DNA of 64,000 nt, from assembly GCA_037951105.1 (NCBI GenBank), contig JBAMJV010003328.1, positions 1-64,000 of the forward strand, given 5' to 3'. Of this stretch, positions 12,147 through 23,800 are shown piece after piece. The notes beneath the pieces are model-generated. The model searched no databases and was not told where the DNA came from. It was given only the letters and a program-made list of their open reading frames with translations. The stretch's first letter is position 1. The number at the start of each line of letters is the position of its first letter. Source of the stretch: Echinarachnius parma. Taxonomy: Eukaryota > Echinodermata > Echinoidea > Clypeasteroida > Echinarachniidae. The translations under genes and the position numbers were made by a program.

Positions 12147-12445
12147 AAAAGTTAAAAAGTTAAAGTCTTTCCCGTACCAATGTTGGCACATAAGGCGGCG
12201 CCTATCTCCATTTCAATAGCCCTAGGCCACAAGTCTACTAAATGTAGCGAATGTTACAGAAGGGGGCTAGTCCTCTGGTAACTCGTGTGATTAACTTTCC
12301 CTTCTCCATTCTATAAATACTGAGTGTCTGACTAGAAGGCAGAAGGTACCATTTTTAAAGTCTTTGGTATGACCCGGTCTGGGTTCGAACCCGGGACCTC
12401 CCGTGCATGAGGCGGACACTCTAACTGCTAAGCCACCATGCTCGG
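12147..12445 (-). mobile_element. tRNA-derived SINE with 11-base target duplication
   Basis: On the minus strand the 5' head (12445 downwards) is tRNA-like: an A-box-like TGGCTTAGCAGTTAGAGTG, an anticodon-loop-like CTCATGC (CAT), and a B box GGTTCGAACCC. A non-tRNA body of about 220 bases and an AACTTTTTAACTTTTAACTT tail follow. TTTACCAAGTT flanks the copy exactly at 12136-12146 and 12446-12456. The perfect duplication and intact boxes suggest recent insertion, 3' of which lies another partial copy of the target-like sequence near 12462. Confidence 0.85.
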
Positions 12446-12539
12446 TTTACCAAGTTGATTTTTTACCAAGTTGATGTCACTTTATTATTATTTTGCTCAA
12501 TATTAGTTCTTGTGAATATAATAAATTAAACTATACAGT

Positions 12540-14020
12540 GGGCAATTCCAGCGTGACAGACGGGACATCCACTCATGACTTTTTCACAGTTTTGATTGAT
12601 TTGTAGGCAAATGGTTAAACATTAAACAGGAGTTTTTATGAGCGATATTAAATTGCAGTCATACTTTCAAAATATATGAGTTTTATTTTGTGTGACCTCT
12701 GACCTAGATGTCAATGGGTCGTTGAACTCAGCGTGACAGACGGGACACACTTTTACCAAGCTTTTTTCACTACCTCACTTAATTTAAAATCCCTGCTAAC
12801 TGGATGATCTTAGAAGGCTGCTCATGTCTGTAGGTTATTACTTGCCTAAGGCCAGTTGTATGCCACTACTTAGGGAAATCCCCCATGTTTGTCTTAAATA
12901 GGAAAAAATCCAAAATATGAGATGGGACAAGAAAAACGTGACAGACGGGACATGTACAATTCCTATGGGTGAATTGGACAATCTGTAAAATATACAATTT
13001 CAGTCATTTTTAGGAGTTTTTCTGTAATAAATTACACCCTTATTGATAAAAGTAGTTGCTAAAAGATACAAGCAGTGTTATTTTTAAAATTTAAATTGAT
13101 TAAGGTAGGTAAGCTATGAAATAATCTAATTTTACAAACTACAACACGATATCCAATGCATGGGACTGTAGAAAACATTAAAATCCCCACCAATTACCTA
13201 AAATGTTGTTTTTACAGGTTATTTAAGTTGATAATGACACCAACTATTGTGATAAGCCTCTAAAGTGACAGATTTAGCCAAACTCATTATGAAACAGCAA
13301 CAACCTAGTTGAATTAACAAATTAGTAGTAAAAAGGAGCATGACAGACGGGACAAAAACGTGACAGACGGGACAAAACGTGACAGACGGGACAAGATTAA
13401 AACATTGATATTTATATTCATAACTTATATTTTTACAAAAATGTAGTGTTAATGTAAAGGTAATAGGCCTTTGTTAATAAATATTAAGTTTTATCCAAAA
13501 CCAGTCACAGGTATTTGCTAGGAATTAATTAATTGTTAAAAAACGTGACAGACGAGACAAAAATTGAGTTGAACTTTGACCCCCAGTAAATGCACGAAAT
13601 AAAGTTTTTGGCGAAAATTTTTTATATTTATTTGAATTTTCACTCCATATCTATTATTTGCATTAAGTTTTTGAATATGCATCTAGATATAAATACAGAT
13701 ATAATCAATTTCAAATAACCCTTATTTTTCACAAATTGTCTAAATCCAATTAATAAGTCTAAAGATGCAGATTTTGGGCAAAAATGGCAAAATATCAAAA
13801 AAGCAAATATGGTTTCATAAAGTTCAAGTCATGCATTATCAGCCATAATAATAAGAAAAAAATCCACAGCAAACTTAATTTTGTTTGTTTTGGTAGACAT
13901 TTTCATGGAATTGCATGCAAATACATTGAACAATTATAATTGATCGCAGAGTATGATAATTAAATTAAATGGAGGCATGATACTTTGATATAATAATTGA
14001 CAACCTTGGGCTATTGCCCA
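12540..14020. mobile_element. Non-coding element with dispersed GTGACAGACGGGACA motif array
   Basis: The left end, GTGGGCAATTCCA, shares TGGGCAATTCCA with the 82-3301 element. The likely right end is an imperfect ATTGCCC at 14014-14020, and no target duplication was found, so that boundary is uncertain. The 16-mer CGTGACAGACGGGACA occurs at 12552, 12732, 12937, 13359 and 13378, with one-mismatch copies at 13339 and 13544. The rest is AT-rich and non-coding. The plan parallels 82-3301 but uses a different internal motif. Confidence 0.5.
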
Positions 14021-14097
14021 ATTCCAATAGCTACTAGGGCTTTTAAATTGTATTCTATTTTATTGTAAGCATGCACATTTTTTCTTTTATTTTGCAG

Positions 14098-14811
14098 GAT
14101 AGCCCATAACCGTCACAGTATAGACAGAATGCAAGATGGATGCAACGGGTCAACCACGGGTCATTAAAGAAGAGTTGTTGAGTGACGAGGATTCTCACGC
14201 GACCCCGCAGACTGTGGGGGACTTTCTAAATCGAAGTATACCTGCCAGTGAGGCAACCGAACATGCCATGCAGTCGCAAGGGGCCGCGGCCAACGGACCT
14301 ACATGTTCACCTAGTTCTTCCAATGTATCAGACGTGACCATGAACGACGTAGAGACCTCATCGAGAGAAACGTTTGCAGAGGTCAGAAACGATATCCTGC
14401 CCGTTGTGCTTAGCCCAGCAAGGATCCGGGGATCCAATGTGTCCCAAATAATTGTGCACTCGCGAATGCCCAGGGAAGCAAGGGATGTCGGTGCAACCTC
14501 AAGCTCAGGAGTGCCCCAACAACTGCCCCAAAATGTGCCCCAACAACTGCCCCCAAATGTGCCCTCGCCTAGTGGGATGGTCAGAGATGCAATGAACGTC
14601 GATGCACCCTCAAGCTCTGACGTACATGTAGCCCGACAATTGCTTGAGATGTCTCCGATGGCTGGAGCTCACCAAGCGGCGGCGCCCGTGGCAGAATCCC
14701 CCGTGCGACTGCAGGATGGAGGGTCTGCACTGTCCTCTCCCTATGTGGAACCAAGTGGAGTGGAGTGCTGCAGCAGTAGCGGAGTTAGTACGCTGTCGCC
14801 GGGTTCCGGAG
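14098..14811 (+). CDS. BEN gene, first recognised exon (coding from 14136)
   Basis: The acceptor TTTTATTTTGCAG ends at 14097 and a 38-base untranslated lead precedes ATG 14136, which has a good context (A at -3, G at +4). The donor GGAG|GTAATT ends the exon at 14811 with one base left over (phase 1). The 225 full codons encode an acidic, Ser/Pro-rich, probably disordered segment. It begins with an IKEE sumoylation-like site near residue 11 and contains a QQLP..VP repeat near residues 127-147. Reading on past the donor meets a stop almost at once (14820). Confidence 0.7.
14129..14167 (+). promoter_or_regulatory. Upstream ORF overlapping the BEN start codon
   Basis: An ATG seven bases before the proposed start, with A at -3, opens a 12-codon frame that stops at 14165-14167, past the main ATG and in another frame. 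If the 5' UTR is as drawn, it could lower translation of the BEN protein or set leaky scanning. Confidence 0.45.
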
Positions 14812-17800
14812 GTAATTTTTAAAACTTTTTCCCCCTTTTTTTTTTTGCCTTAAAACTTCTACTGGAAAATGTTCAAAAGATATCTTGACTTTCATTACAT
14901 TGATCACAATTCTTGAATTTTTCTTCCAGCTCAATAAATAGTTAATTCTTCAGATTTTTCATGAACTCTGTATTAAATTGATTTAATTCTGAAATCATGA
15001 CAAATGAACTCTCTTGTGAAATGTCTGTGCCACCCAAATTTGGCCAAAATAGATTAATACATTTTGGGGACTGGTAATTTCTTCAGCATTTAAGTTGCCT
15101 CTGCACTATATCGATGAGCATTTCATGTTGTCACATGATTTAACACCATTTATGTAGCTGTCCTCCTTTAACTCCCTTGAGTGCCACGCTCACGTGCATG
15201 TTACAATTTGCACACAAATGCCAGAGACAGGGCTTGAAACTAGCTAGCACTTGCCCGCTTGCCCGGGGCAAGTAAAAATTGGTGTCGGACAAGTGAAATG
15301 TAATAAACTGTCTGGTTTGCTTGCCTGATCAGGCAACTAAATAATTGTTCAAGTATAATTTCTTACTCATCAAGAAGTAAGAGGGGAAGTAAATTTGATA
15401 TTGGGGCAAGTATTAGTACAAATTCATGATTTGACTTGCCCAAGATTGCCAGTAGAGAAAGAAGTTGATGTGGATTGTGGAGGCTTTACTTAGAGCAGAA
15501 ACATCCCTGGTAACTTTGATGTCATTGCTGCAGAAATTTCATTCACCCTCTATAGACAGACATTGCTCGAAATCAGGGTGTTTTTTTTTAGAATCTTGAA
15601 GTGAACAGGTTAATATGCAGATCTGGTCAGTGTGCGTTGCCTCTCAATTCTGATTTGTACCAATTGGAAACCATTCATTTGTCTCCAACTCATTGAAAAC
15701 CAGTCGGATCGGGTCAAGTCGGCTCTGTGTGCGGTGGGCGTTTCAATCGCATGCTGGTGCAATTTTTCTAAGCAGTTGGGCAAGCTAAGTCCAGACTCGT
15801 GGAAGTCTGGTATTTAATTTTTTCCCTTTTGTTTGTTCTTTAAATGGGAAACTGTAACAATCGCACAATTTTGGTATTAACAAAATTAACGACCCATTGC
15901 AAGTGCCTGGCGAACTAAATCAAGACTTAGGCTGCACACTGATAAAACTGATACAAAAAGTGGTAATTTGAATGCCAAAACCTGCTTCGGTCATCTAGAG
16001 AGCGTACAAGTTGTCAAGATATTACAGGGATCTTCATGTACGGACAAACCTGCAATTTGTAGGTGAGTTTCCCTATTTTTTTCAAAATCTATTGAAAGTA
16101 TATTGACAACTGAATCACTATTTGAACAATTGTGGTTCACGTACATGTGCAGAATGAAAACCGTGTAAAGATTTTGGAAATCATGCAAAAAATGGACCTC
16201 ACACTCATACATGAAAGGAAAACTGTCATAAAATACAAACTGTTAACCATTTATTCAAGGATTATTATGGAAACAAACTTAAAGGAATGTTTTTGTTGTT
16301 GCTAGTTTATTTACTTTCATTTTCATTCATGAAAACAAACAAAACTGACCAGTATGAAAAAGTTCAAAGAAAATGGGATTCCAACGGGATTCAAACCGAG
16401 ACCTGATCAATTACTAGATCGCTTCTTACTGGCTGAGCTATACAAAACCCTAGTGCAGTGTTTGTCCCTGAAATCCCTTATTTTCTTTTTCACTCATACT
16501 TTCATTCCGGCGACAAAATCTACAATCCATGTAATTTACATGAATTATAAGTAGATCTGTTGGCATTGCATACATGTACATGTAGCTGGTCAGAATTTGT
16601 AGGGTTTTCCAAATCTTCACAAGGCCGTTACATGTGTAGTGTAAGTAACAAAGCATTAAACAGACTAAAGCTCTAAGTTGCTATTTGTGACGGGCCATAG
16701 CAAGATGCTGCAGCGCCTACCTTTTTGGCTTAAAACAATAAAAACAAAAAAGCATAAAATAACAATTATTACAAAGTTCAATTATAATGTGGTCAGCCCC
16801 CTCACTTACAAAACCTTCTGCAGCCCCCTGTTTACAACTAGTTTCTGATTTTATGTAATGCATTACCCCAAAATATCACAACAACTGCCGGATAATGGAA
16901 CTGAATAAATCACGTCTCTTTGCCGTACAATAGGGTGAATGAAATTTCTCAGATCTTTACAGACGACCTATTTTACACATAAAAACAATATAGTGTTGAA
17001 TATCGGTTTGGACTACCACTGTGTCAGTTTAGGTTCAGTCTACTGTTTGAGATGGTGCATGTGTATGCATGGCAGTGCTAGAAGATAGCATAGGGCCGCT
17101 GACCCAGGGTCAACAAAAATTAACGTTGGGCCCAATCGGGCAAGCAAATGTAACAGAATTTGAAGTATTTGAAGTCTGAGGCCACTAGAAGTCGACAAAT
17201 CTTGTTTTTCAATTGCTTGACTGGGCCATGGGCCAAACATTTAATTTCTAGTATTGTACTTTTTATTTAGCATTTCCAGCATTTGTTAGCATTGGCCAAC
17301 ACCACATCCACCTCACCTGGCATGACCCCAGTTATTGGTGATGGTTTGACTTGGCCTTAACAACTTCATAACAGGGCAAGTCTGAAAACAAAATGATGAA
17401 AACCTATCAATTAGTATTGTTTTATTTTCTTTGCTTGCAGATGAGGTGAATATGACGGGAAGGACTAATGGGAGAGCAGACAAATCCTTAAATAAAGTGA
17501 GCACATGATGCCCCTCTTTTACCAGGGCTTGACACTAGCACTTGGCACTAGCACGAGCAGTGTTTGACACTAATACTTGATGTTAGCACTTGACACTAGC
17601 ACTTGCCCTAGCACTAGTAGTGCTTGGGAGAGCAGACAAATCCTTAAATGAAGTGAGCACATGATGCCCCTCTTTTACCAGGGCTTGAGACTACTTGGCA
17701 CTAGAGCACTAGTAAGCAGTGCTTTACACTAACACTTGACACTAGCACTTGACACTAGCACTAGCAGTGTTTGACACTTATACTTGACACTAGCACTTGA

Positions 17801-20800
17801 CACTAGCACTAGCAGTGTTTGACACTTATACTTGACACTAGAACTTGACACTAGCACTAGCAGTGTTTGACACTTATACTTGACACTAGCACTTGACACT
17901 AGCACTAGCAGTGTTTGACACTTATACTTGACGCTAGCACTTGACACTAGCACTTGACACTAGCACTTGACACTATCACTTGACACTATCACTTGACACT
18001 AGCACTAGCAGGGCTTGACACTAGCACTTGCCCTAGCATTTGCCCAAGTTAACATTTGTGTAGGGCAAGTATTAAGATACCTTGTCATAAATTGTCTGGT
18101 TTGCTTGCCTGCCCGATCATGGCAACTACATTGTATTTAAGGAAACTACTTTGTAAATAACATGGATAGTTTAGAGGTCAAATGAAATTTATTTTTACAT
18201 CTTGGGGCAAGTAAAATAATTGTTTTTCTTGCCCGAATGTGCCAGTACAGACAAAAGCTAGTTGCTTAAACCTTTGGTGCCATGTTTCGAGTGCTGATCT
18301 CCCGTTTTCCTCAATTGCCAATTGATGATGGCAATCGAAAAGCGCCAATTGTCACAGATATTCACATGAGTGTAAAGTACAAAATAAAGCAAATTGGTAC
18401 TGTCATTATAGTCGTCCTCTTTTGTTGACCGATATGTCTATGAAATTATGGAGATATTTAAGATATTTGGAAAGCCTTTAGAGTTTTAGGGTGGTATTGT
18501 AATATTTGTCCTAAATATCTTCCTAAGTTCTTGCCTAAGTCAGAAAGTTAGGAAGTGCAACATTGGTATTCCAATATGTTGACTTAGGAAGATCCTAAGG
18601 GACCTAAAGAATACAACGTACTTTGACACTTATTCCATAGTTCATGACTTGAAACATGGGTCTGCCGAAAAAAATCCATGAAAATATACACAGTAGTGAT
18701 TTAAGACTAATTTTCTGATGCCAAATCTCACTTATCAGCCAGTTTACGCCCCACCCACATTTAGGGTCCGGAATCGGCAGCGGATTGACATGTGATTGAC
18801 AATGCATTGGCTTACGTCATCACGCGTCATCTACAGAATTTAGTTCATTAGTCCGTTCTTTAGATGACGTCACATTTTGGCGATTAAAAAGGGGCGTTCC
18901 CAGGACAATTAGATATTTACTAATTACCCCAAAATTGATTGATTTCATGAGAAATGACTGCCAAATTGCTTTTCTTCGGGAAAATTACAATATATAGAGA
19001 GCCGAATTGTGAAAACTAGGCCATCTAGATGCTGTAGATCCTTAAATGCAAATTAGTACGCTTTTGGCCACGCCCACAAGGAAGCTGTGAGCCAATGACT
19101 GATGTTGTTTCATTTACAAGCATCCAATCATAAATAAGGAGGAAGCCATGCATAGAAACCATGATAGAAACTATCATTAAAGACATTTTGCGTGAAAGCA
19201 GGGGAAATGTGCTTGCTCTATTGTCTTTGATCTGCGCTATGGAAGTGCAGTGCTCGCTAAATTTATCTGCGCTTATGTAACGGCTACTGGTTTTGTTTTT
19301 CATGGTATGTTTTGAACACAACAAATGGGAGTTAGGAAAGGGGTCTGGCTTTCCTAAATACTTTCCTAGGAATTCCTTCCTGAGTGCATTTTAGAATACC
19401 AATTTTCCCTAAGTCGCTAATTTGCATAAATTTGCATAAGGTCATGTGTCATGAGGTCGCCTCCTTTTGCGTTACATGCCGATTTGGGCTTCTGCGGGAC
19501 AATGTTTCAGTTGAGAGCAAATATTTTCTGAAGAATGCCCCTATCCTATCAAAAGTATACATTTTCTGAAAGGAAATTTCACAAGGAATCCAGATATGCA
19601 CTCAGAAATAACACTAGGTGTATACTTATTTTGTTATAAAATCAAAATGTGAAATTTTGTTTCCAGTTACAGAGGTCAATATTTTCCATGATAATTTTTC
19701 CTGAGGTAGCTCTAGACAACTAATGATAATGTTTTCATGCAGAGCACACTTAGACCTTTACAGCAATATAATATTGTATGGGGTTCATGATTATTTTGTG
19801 TGAGATATTTTCACTCATACTTTATGAAAAAAATGCAAAAAAAATAATCAATAATTTTCAATATGTAAGAGTCACTAAAGGATTAAATATAGAGGGCAGG
19901 CCTAATTGTATTGAGAAATGATAAAGTTTGATAACTAAGCTTTAATATGATACCAAATTAGTAGTTTTACACCAAGTCTTAGTGAAGAAATTAACGTTTT
20001 TAAAAAAAATGCACAAAACGTTTCAGTCCAGATTGTGCCCCCAGCCCCCCATAGAGTTTGTACTGGTAACCCCCAATTTTCTGTGTTTGTGTTGATTTAG
20101 TTTAAAAACAAACAAGCAGAAACACTTTTCAATGATCAAACATTATAGTTCAATGTTTAAGCTTTAATTTGATACCTACATTGTAACTATACATCTAGTT
20201 TTGACAAAGTTATTAACGTTTTAAGAAAAATTGCACTTCGAGAGGCATTTTCCCATAGACTTTGTACACGGGCGCCGCTTCCTGCGGCGCCGCTTCCTGC
20301 GCCACCCTCTGGCTCCAACATTCAAATAGCTGTACCTCCACTTTGGAAGGAGGTATACATTTAAAACTTTGCATAAAGGTAGCACTCTCATAGCTCTTTA
20401 ATATGATACCAAATTTGTTTAAAAAGGTTTTCTGGTTTTGAAAATAATAAAGAAAATGGTAGTAAAAAAACCCAAAATGTAACGGCGCCACCCTATTTGG
20501 AGGCGAGTTCATGACGCATGACCATATATATATAAGTTCTTGCCTAAAGTTAGGAAAAAAATTAGGAAGATATTTAGGAAGGATATATTGGAATACCACT
20601 TAGGACAAAATCATGACTTCGGATGAAATTCTGACTTGGGACAAATTCTGTAATCAAGAACCAAATTTTGATACCCAATCATCCTTCGTATCTAAATATT
20701 GATACTTCACTTGAACGATCTGGATAAAATATAGACATTAACTTTTATTTAACTAGTTGAGTATTTAAAGGGACTTAGTAACATTGTCCAAATCCTCAAA

Positions 20801-23800
20801 ATTAAATTTTCATTCTAGCGGTTCCCTTATACCTTGTTGTATTCGTATTAACAATAAAATCATGGGACAGCTTTCGGTTTTTTTCAAATTTCCCTTTCGT
20901 TACAAAGATATGTACGATCGAAGTATTCAGATAAGAAAAACTCCGGGCGAGTTTTTCATCCCTGTACAAAGTGAGTTAGTGACCTATCACTTATTCCACT
21001 TTGCATTTTCGCTCATTACTCGGCCATGCAACGTCCATTTGACTTTAAATTTACACAAAATACCCTGTGGACATATGAGATAACAAAAATATACATTGCA
21101 TCAACCATTCATCACTTTTTGCACATCCCAGCAAAGTTACTAGATCCCTTTAAGGGGGTAGTATAGTTTTGGTAAAGCTGCACTTTAGTAACCAAACCTT
21201 TACAGTAACATAAACTAATGGTTATAACTTCAATTATGCTTGAAATGTATACAAAATTAAAAACAACTTAGTAAAAAGCCTGTTATTCAAAAAGAGCCAT
21301 TAAAACACAAGAGGGCACTTTCTTAACCCTAATAAGGCCGGGGGGGGGGGGCATGATGGCCCCGCCTCCGCATTTTTTTGTATTGCTCCAAAGCGCTGTA
21401 AGATGATGCGCCGCTGCTTGGTGACTTTTTTCTTTCGGGTCTTGCGCACGTTTTGAAACAAAAATTTCGAAAATCGGACCCTCCGTTACAAAGTCACGTG
21501 ACCTTTTGTCTATGCATGTCAGCCCGAAAATCGCTCAATTTCGTGATTTGTGTACAAAACATATGGAAATATCAATTTTCGTAAAATGAGGTGTATCATT
21601 AGTTATTTGGTGTTGTTTACATGTTATATGTTGGTTTTGGGGTTCAAAATAGTTAAATTATAGTTGGAAATAAAATAAACAACAAAAACAAAAAAATACA
21701 TAAGAAATTAACAAAACAATAGAAAACATAAGGAAGAACCGGGCTCTTCCATATTTTGTTTGTTGTATTATCATTCCAAATGCTCTAAAGAATATATGTA
21801 GTGAAAACCAGAGTTTAATTATGAAGAATATATGATTTATGGGTAAAAATATGAATTGCATGACTTATTTGCATAAATTACCATAAATATGCAAATTAAT
21901 GAATTTTTCTAAAATTTTAAAAATTACCATTGTATTCTATACACTTCACTTATCATGCGTGCAAATTTTTACGGCGATCGGCTGCTCCGCGGCCGAGATC
22001 TTAGGGGGGGCCATAATGGCCCCCCCCCCCCCCCCCGGCCTGCTGAAGACCTCAAATAGCCCGGCCTTATTAGGGTTAAAAGGCAATGGTTTCAACCATT
22101 TTTCATACAAAACTAGGTATTTGATGTTTTATTGAAATAATGATTCAATAGAGAGATCATCAACAACTATTTAAAAACACTTGACAATTTTTGAAAAAGT
22201 GCAAGCATTTTTTTGATTTTTTTAAAAATTCATATAATTTTTTGGGCCCCAAATAAGTATAAGATCAGATACACTTATTGATATTTCTGCCGTTTCTGGG
22301 TCGATTTTGACCAAATAAAGTTTATTCTGCCATTAAAATGGCATGTTCTCTCAAATTGACACTCGGTTTTTCATTACTTCACAAAAAAGTTGTGATGTGC
22401 AGCGCCCTCTCTACCAAAACTAAACTACCCCTTTAACACTGTCTTCTCTATGCACATGAAACTTACACTGGTATTAGTATTCGATTGAAGTCTCGAGTCA
22501 CTCCTTGAAGTAAACAAATTAATGGATTGCTATATTCTATTATTTTTGAAAATTTATACAAATGTTTGTAGTGTTGTTTAGATAGAGCTTGTATCCTACA
22601 GTGCAACATATTATCTTCAATTGAATAATGCCACACTGATTTAGCATGAAGATGTTCTATACATGTACTCATTATCTTTTAATAATTTGCAATGCTCTGT
22701 ATGCTTACTTCAATCACCTAATGCCTCATTGTTTTGTATGACGACAAAGTTTTTGTTATTTGTTCTCGCCTAGGTTTGCGCTAGACAGCTGGACAAGTCA
22801 GCACAAAAATTGGGAATAACCATCCCTTGTGCTGTGGAGGTCACCCGTCTAACAGCGGTAAGGAAATTAACAGTCATAATCTGGTGGGGTTTCACAAACA
22901 TCTTTAAGGGATCTTGTTGATCAAAAACGCAGCAGCTTTCCCTGGTTTTCCTGAAATTATGGACTTTATTATAAAAACACGAGTTATGGGGGCCAGACAA
23001 GGGAAGGCATGAATGGTGCAGTTTTTCTGAAAAGGGCACGACATCCGGGTTATTGTTATCACTTCGTGCCTTGCTGACTTTATCCAAAACCGATGTAACG
23101 GAAAGATAACAATAACCCAGATTTCGTGCCCTTTTCAGAAAAACCGCACCATTCATGCCTTCAGTTTTCTGGCCTATGTAATTCATACTTTTACCAGAAA
23201 GCCATTATTTTAGGAAAGCCGCGGCGTTCGTTATTAAATGGGAAGGAAATTCTAGCTATTTGACCTTATGAATGTGACGAGAGCATCACTCATGTCATTT
23301 CTAGTCACTTATTTCTGCTTGACTATGCCGATTAACTAAAATAATCATTATTCAATTAACCCCTGTTGTCTTCTTCCAATGCCCACAGGAGGCGTCCATT
23401 TCTTCAACTTCTTGCTGTAAAATGGTCGCCTCCTGTGGGCATTGAAGCTGACGACAGTGGTCCATAACTAAATACATTTGTATGTTGCCCCATAATTTTT
23501 GTTTTGCCAGTTTTGAGCCAGTCAGAAGCCGATGGAGCAAATACAATACAGGGAAACCCTGTTATAACGAGGTAGTCAGGACTATCGATTTTACCTCGTT
23601 CTAACCGGAATCTCGCTATAACCGAGCTCGTTATAAGTGGAGCATTATGCCATTGGAACAATCAGGACCAAAAGATTCTCCTCGTTATAAAAGGTACCTT
23701 GTTATAACGGGGTTTCCCTGTATATGTTGAATCAGCTTTGATTGATGATTGGTCAGGCCCGACTCTAGCGTGACTAAAGACCAGTTGGATCGGGTAAATT

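Larger units (their letters stand above)
14812..17440 (+). other. BEN intron 1
   Basis: It starts GTAATT and ends TTGCTTGCAG. Inside lie a dispersed repeat (15227-15465), fragments of the GCCCGGCGCAGACAG MITE family near 15686-15745, and a tRNA-like stretch at 16362-16450. No further exon was recognised. Confidence 0.6.

Noticed and set aside
12371-12445. tRNA gene with CAT anticodon
   Set aside because: It is the head of a SINE bounded by a target duplication, and the anticodon stem pairs poorly.
16362-16450. tRNA gene on the minus strand
   Set aside because: A and B boxes are present but the anticodon loop is irregular and no acceptor stem closes.
17729-17953. Repetitive 74-residue minus-strand protein
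   Set aside because: It is the minisatellite read in a frame that happens to be open because its 48-base period is a multiple of three.
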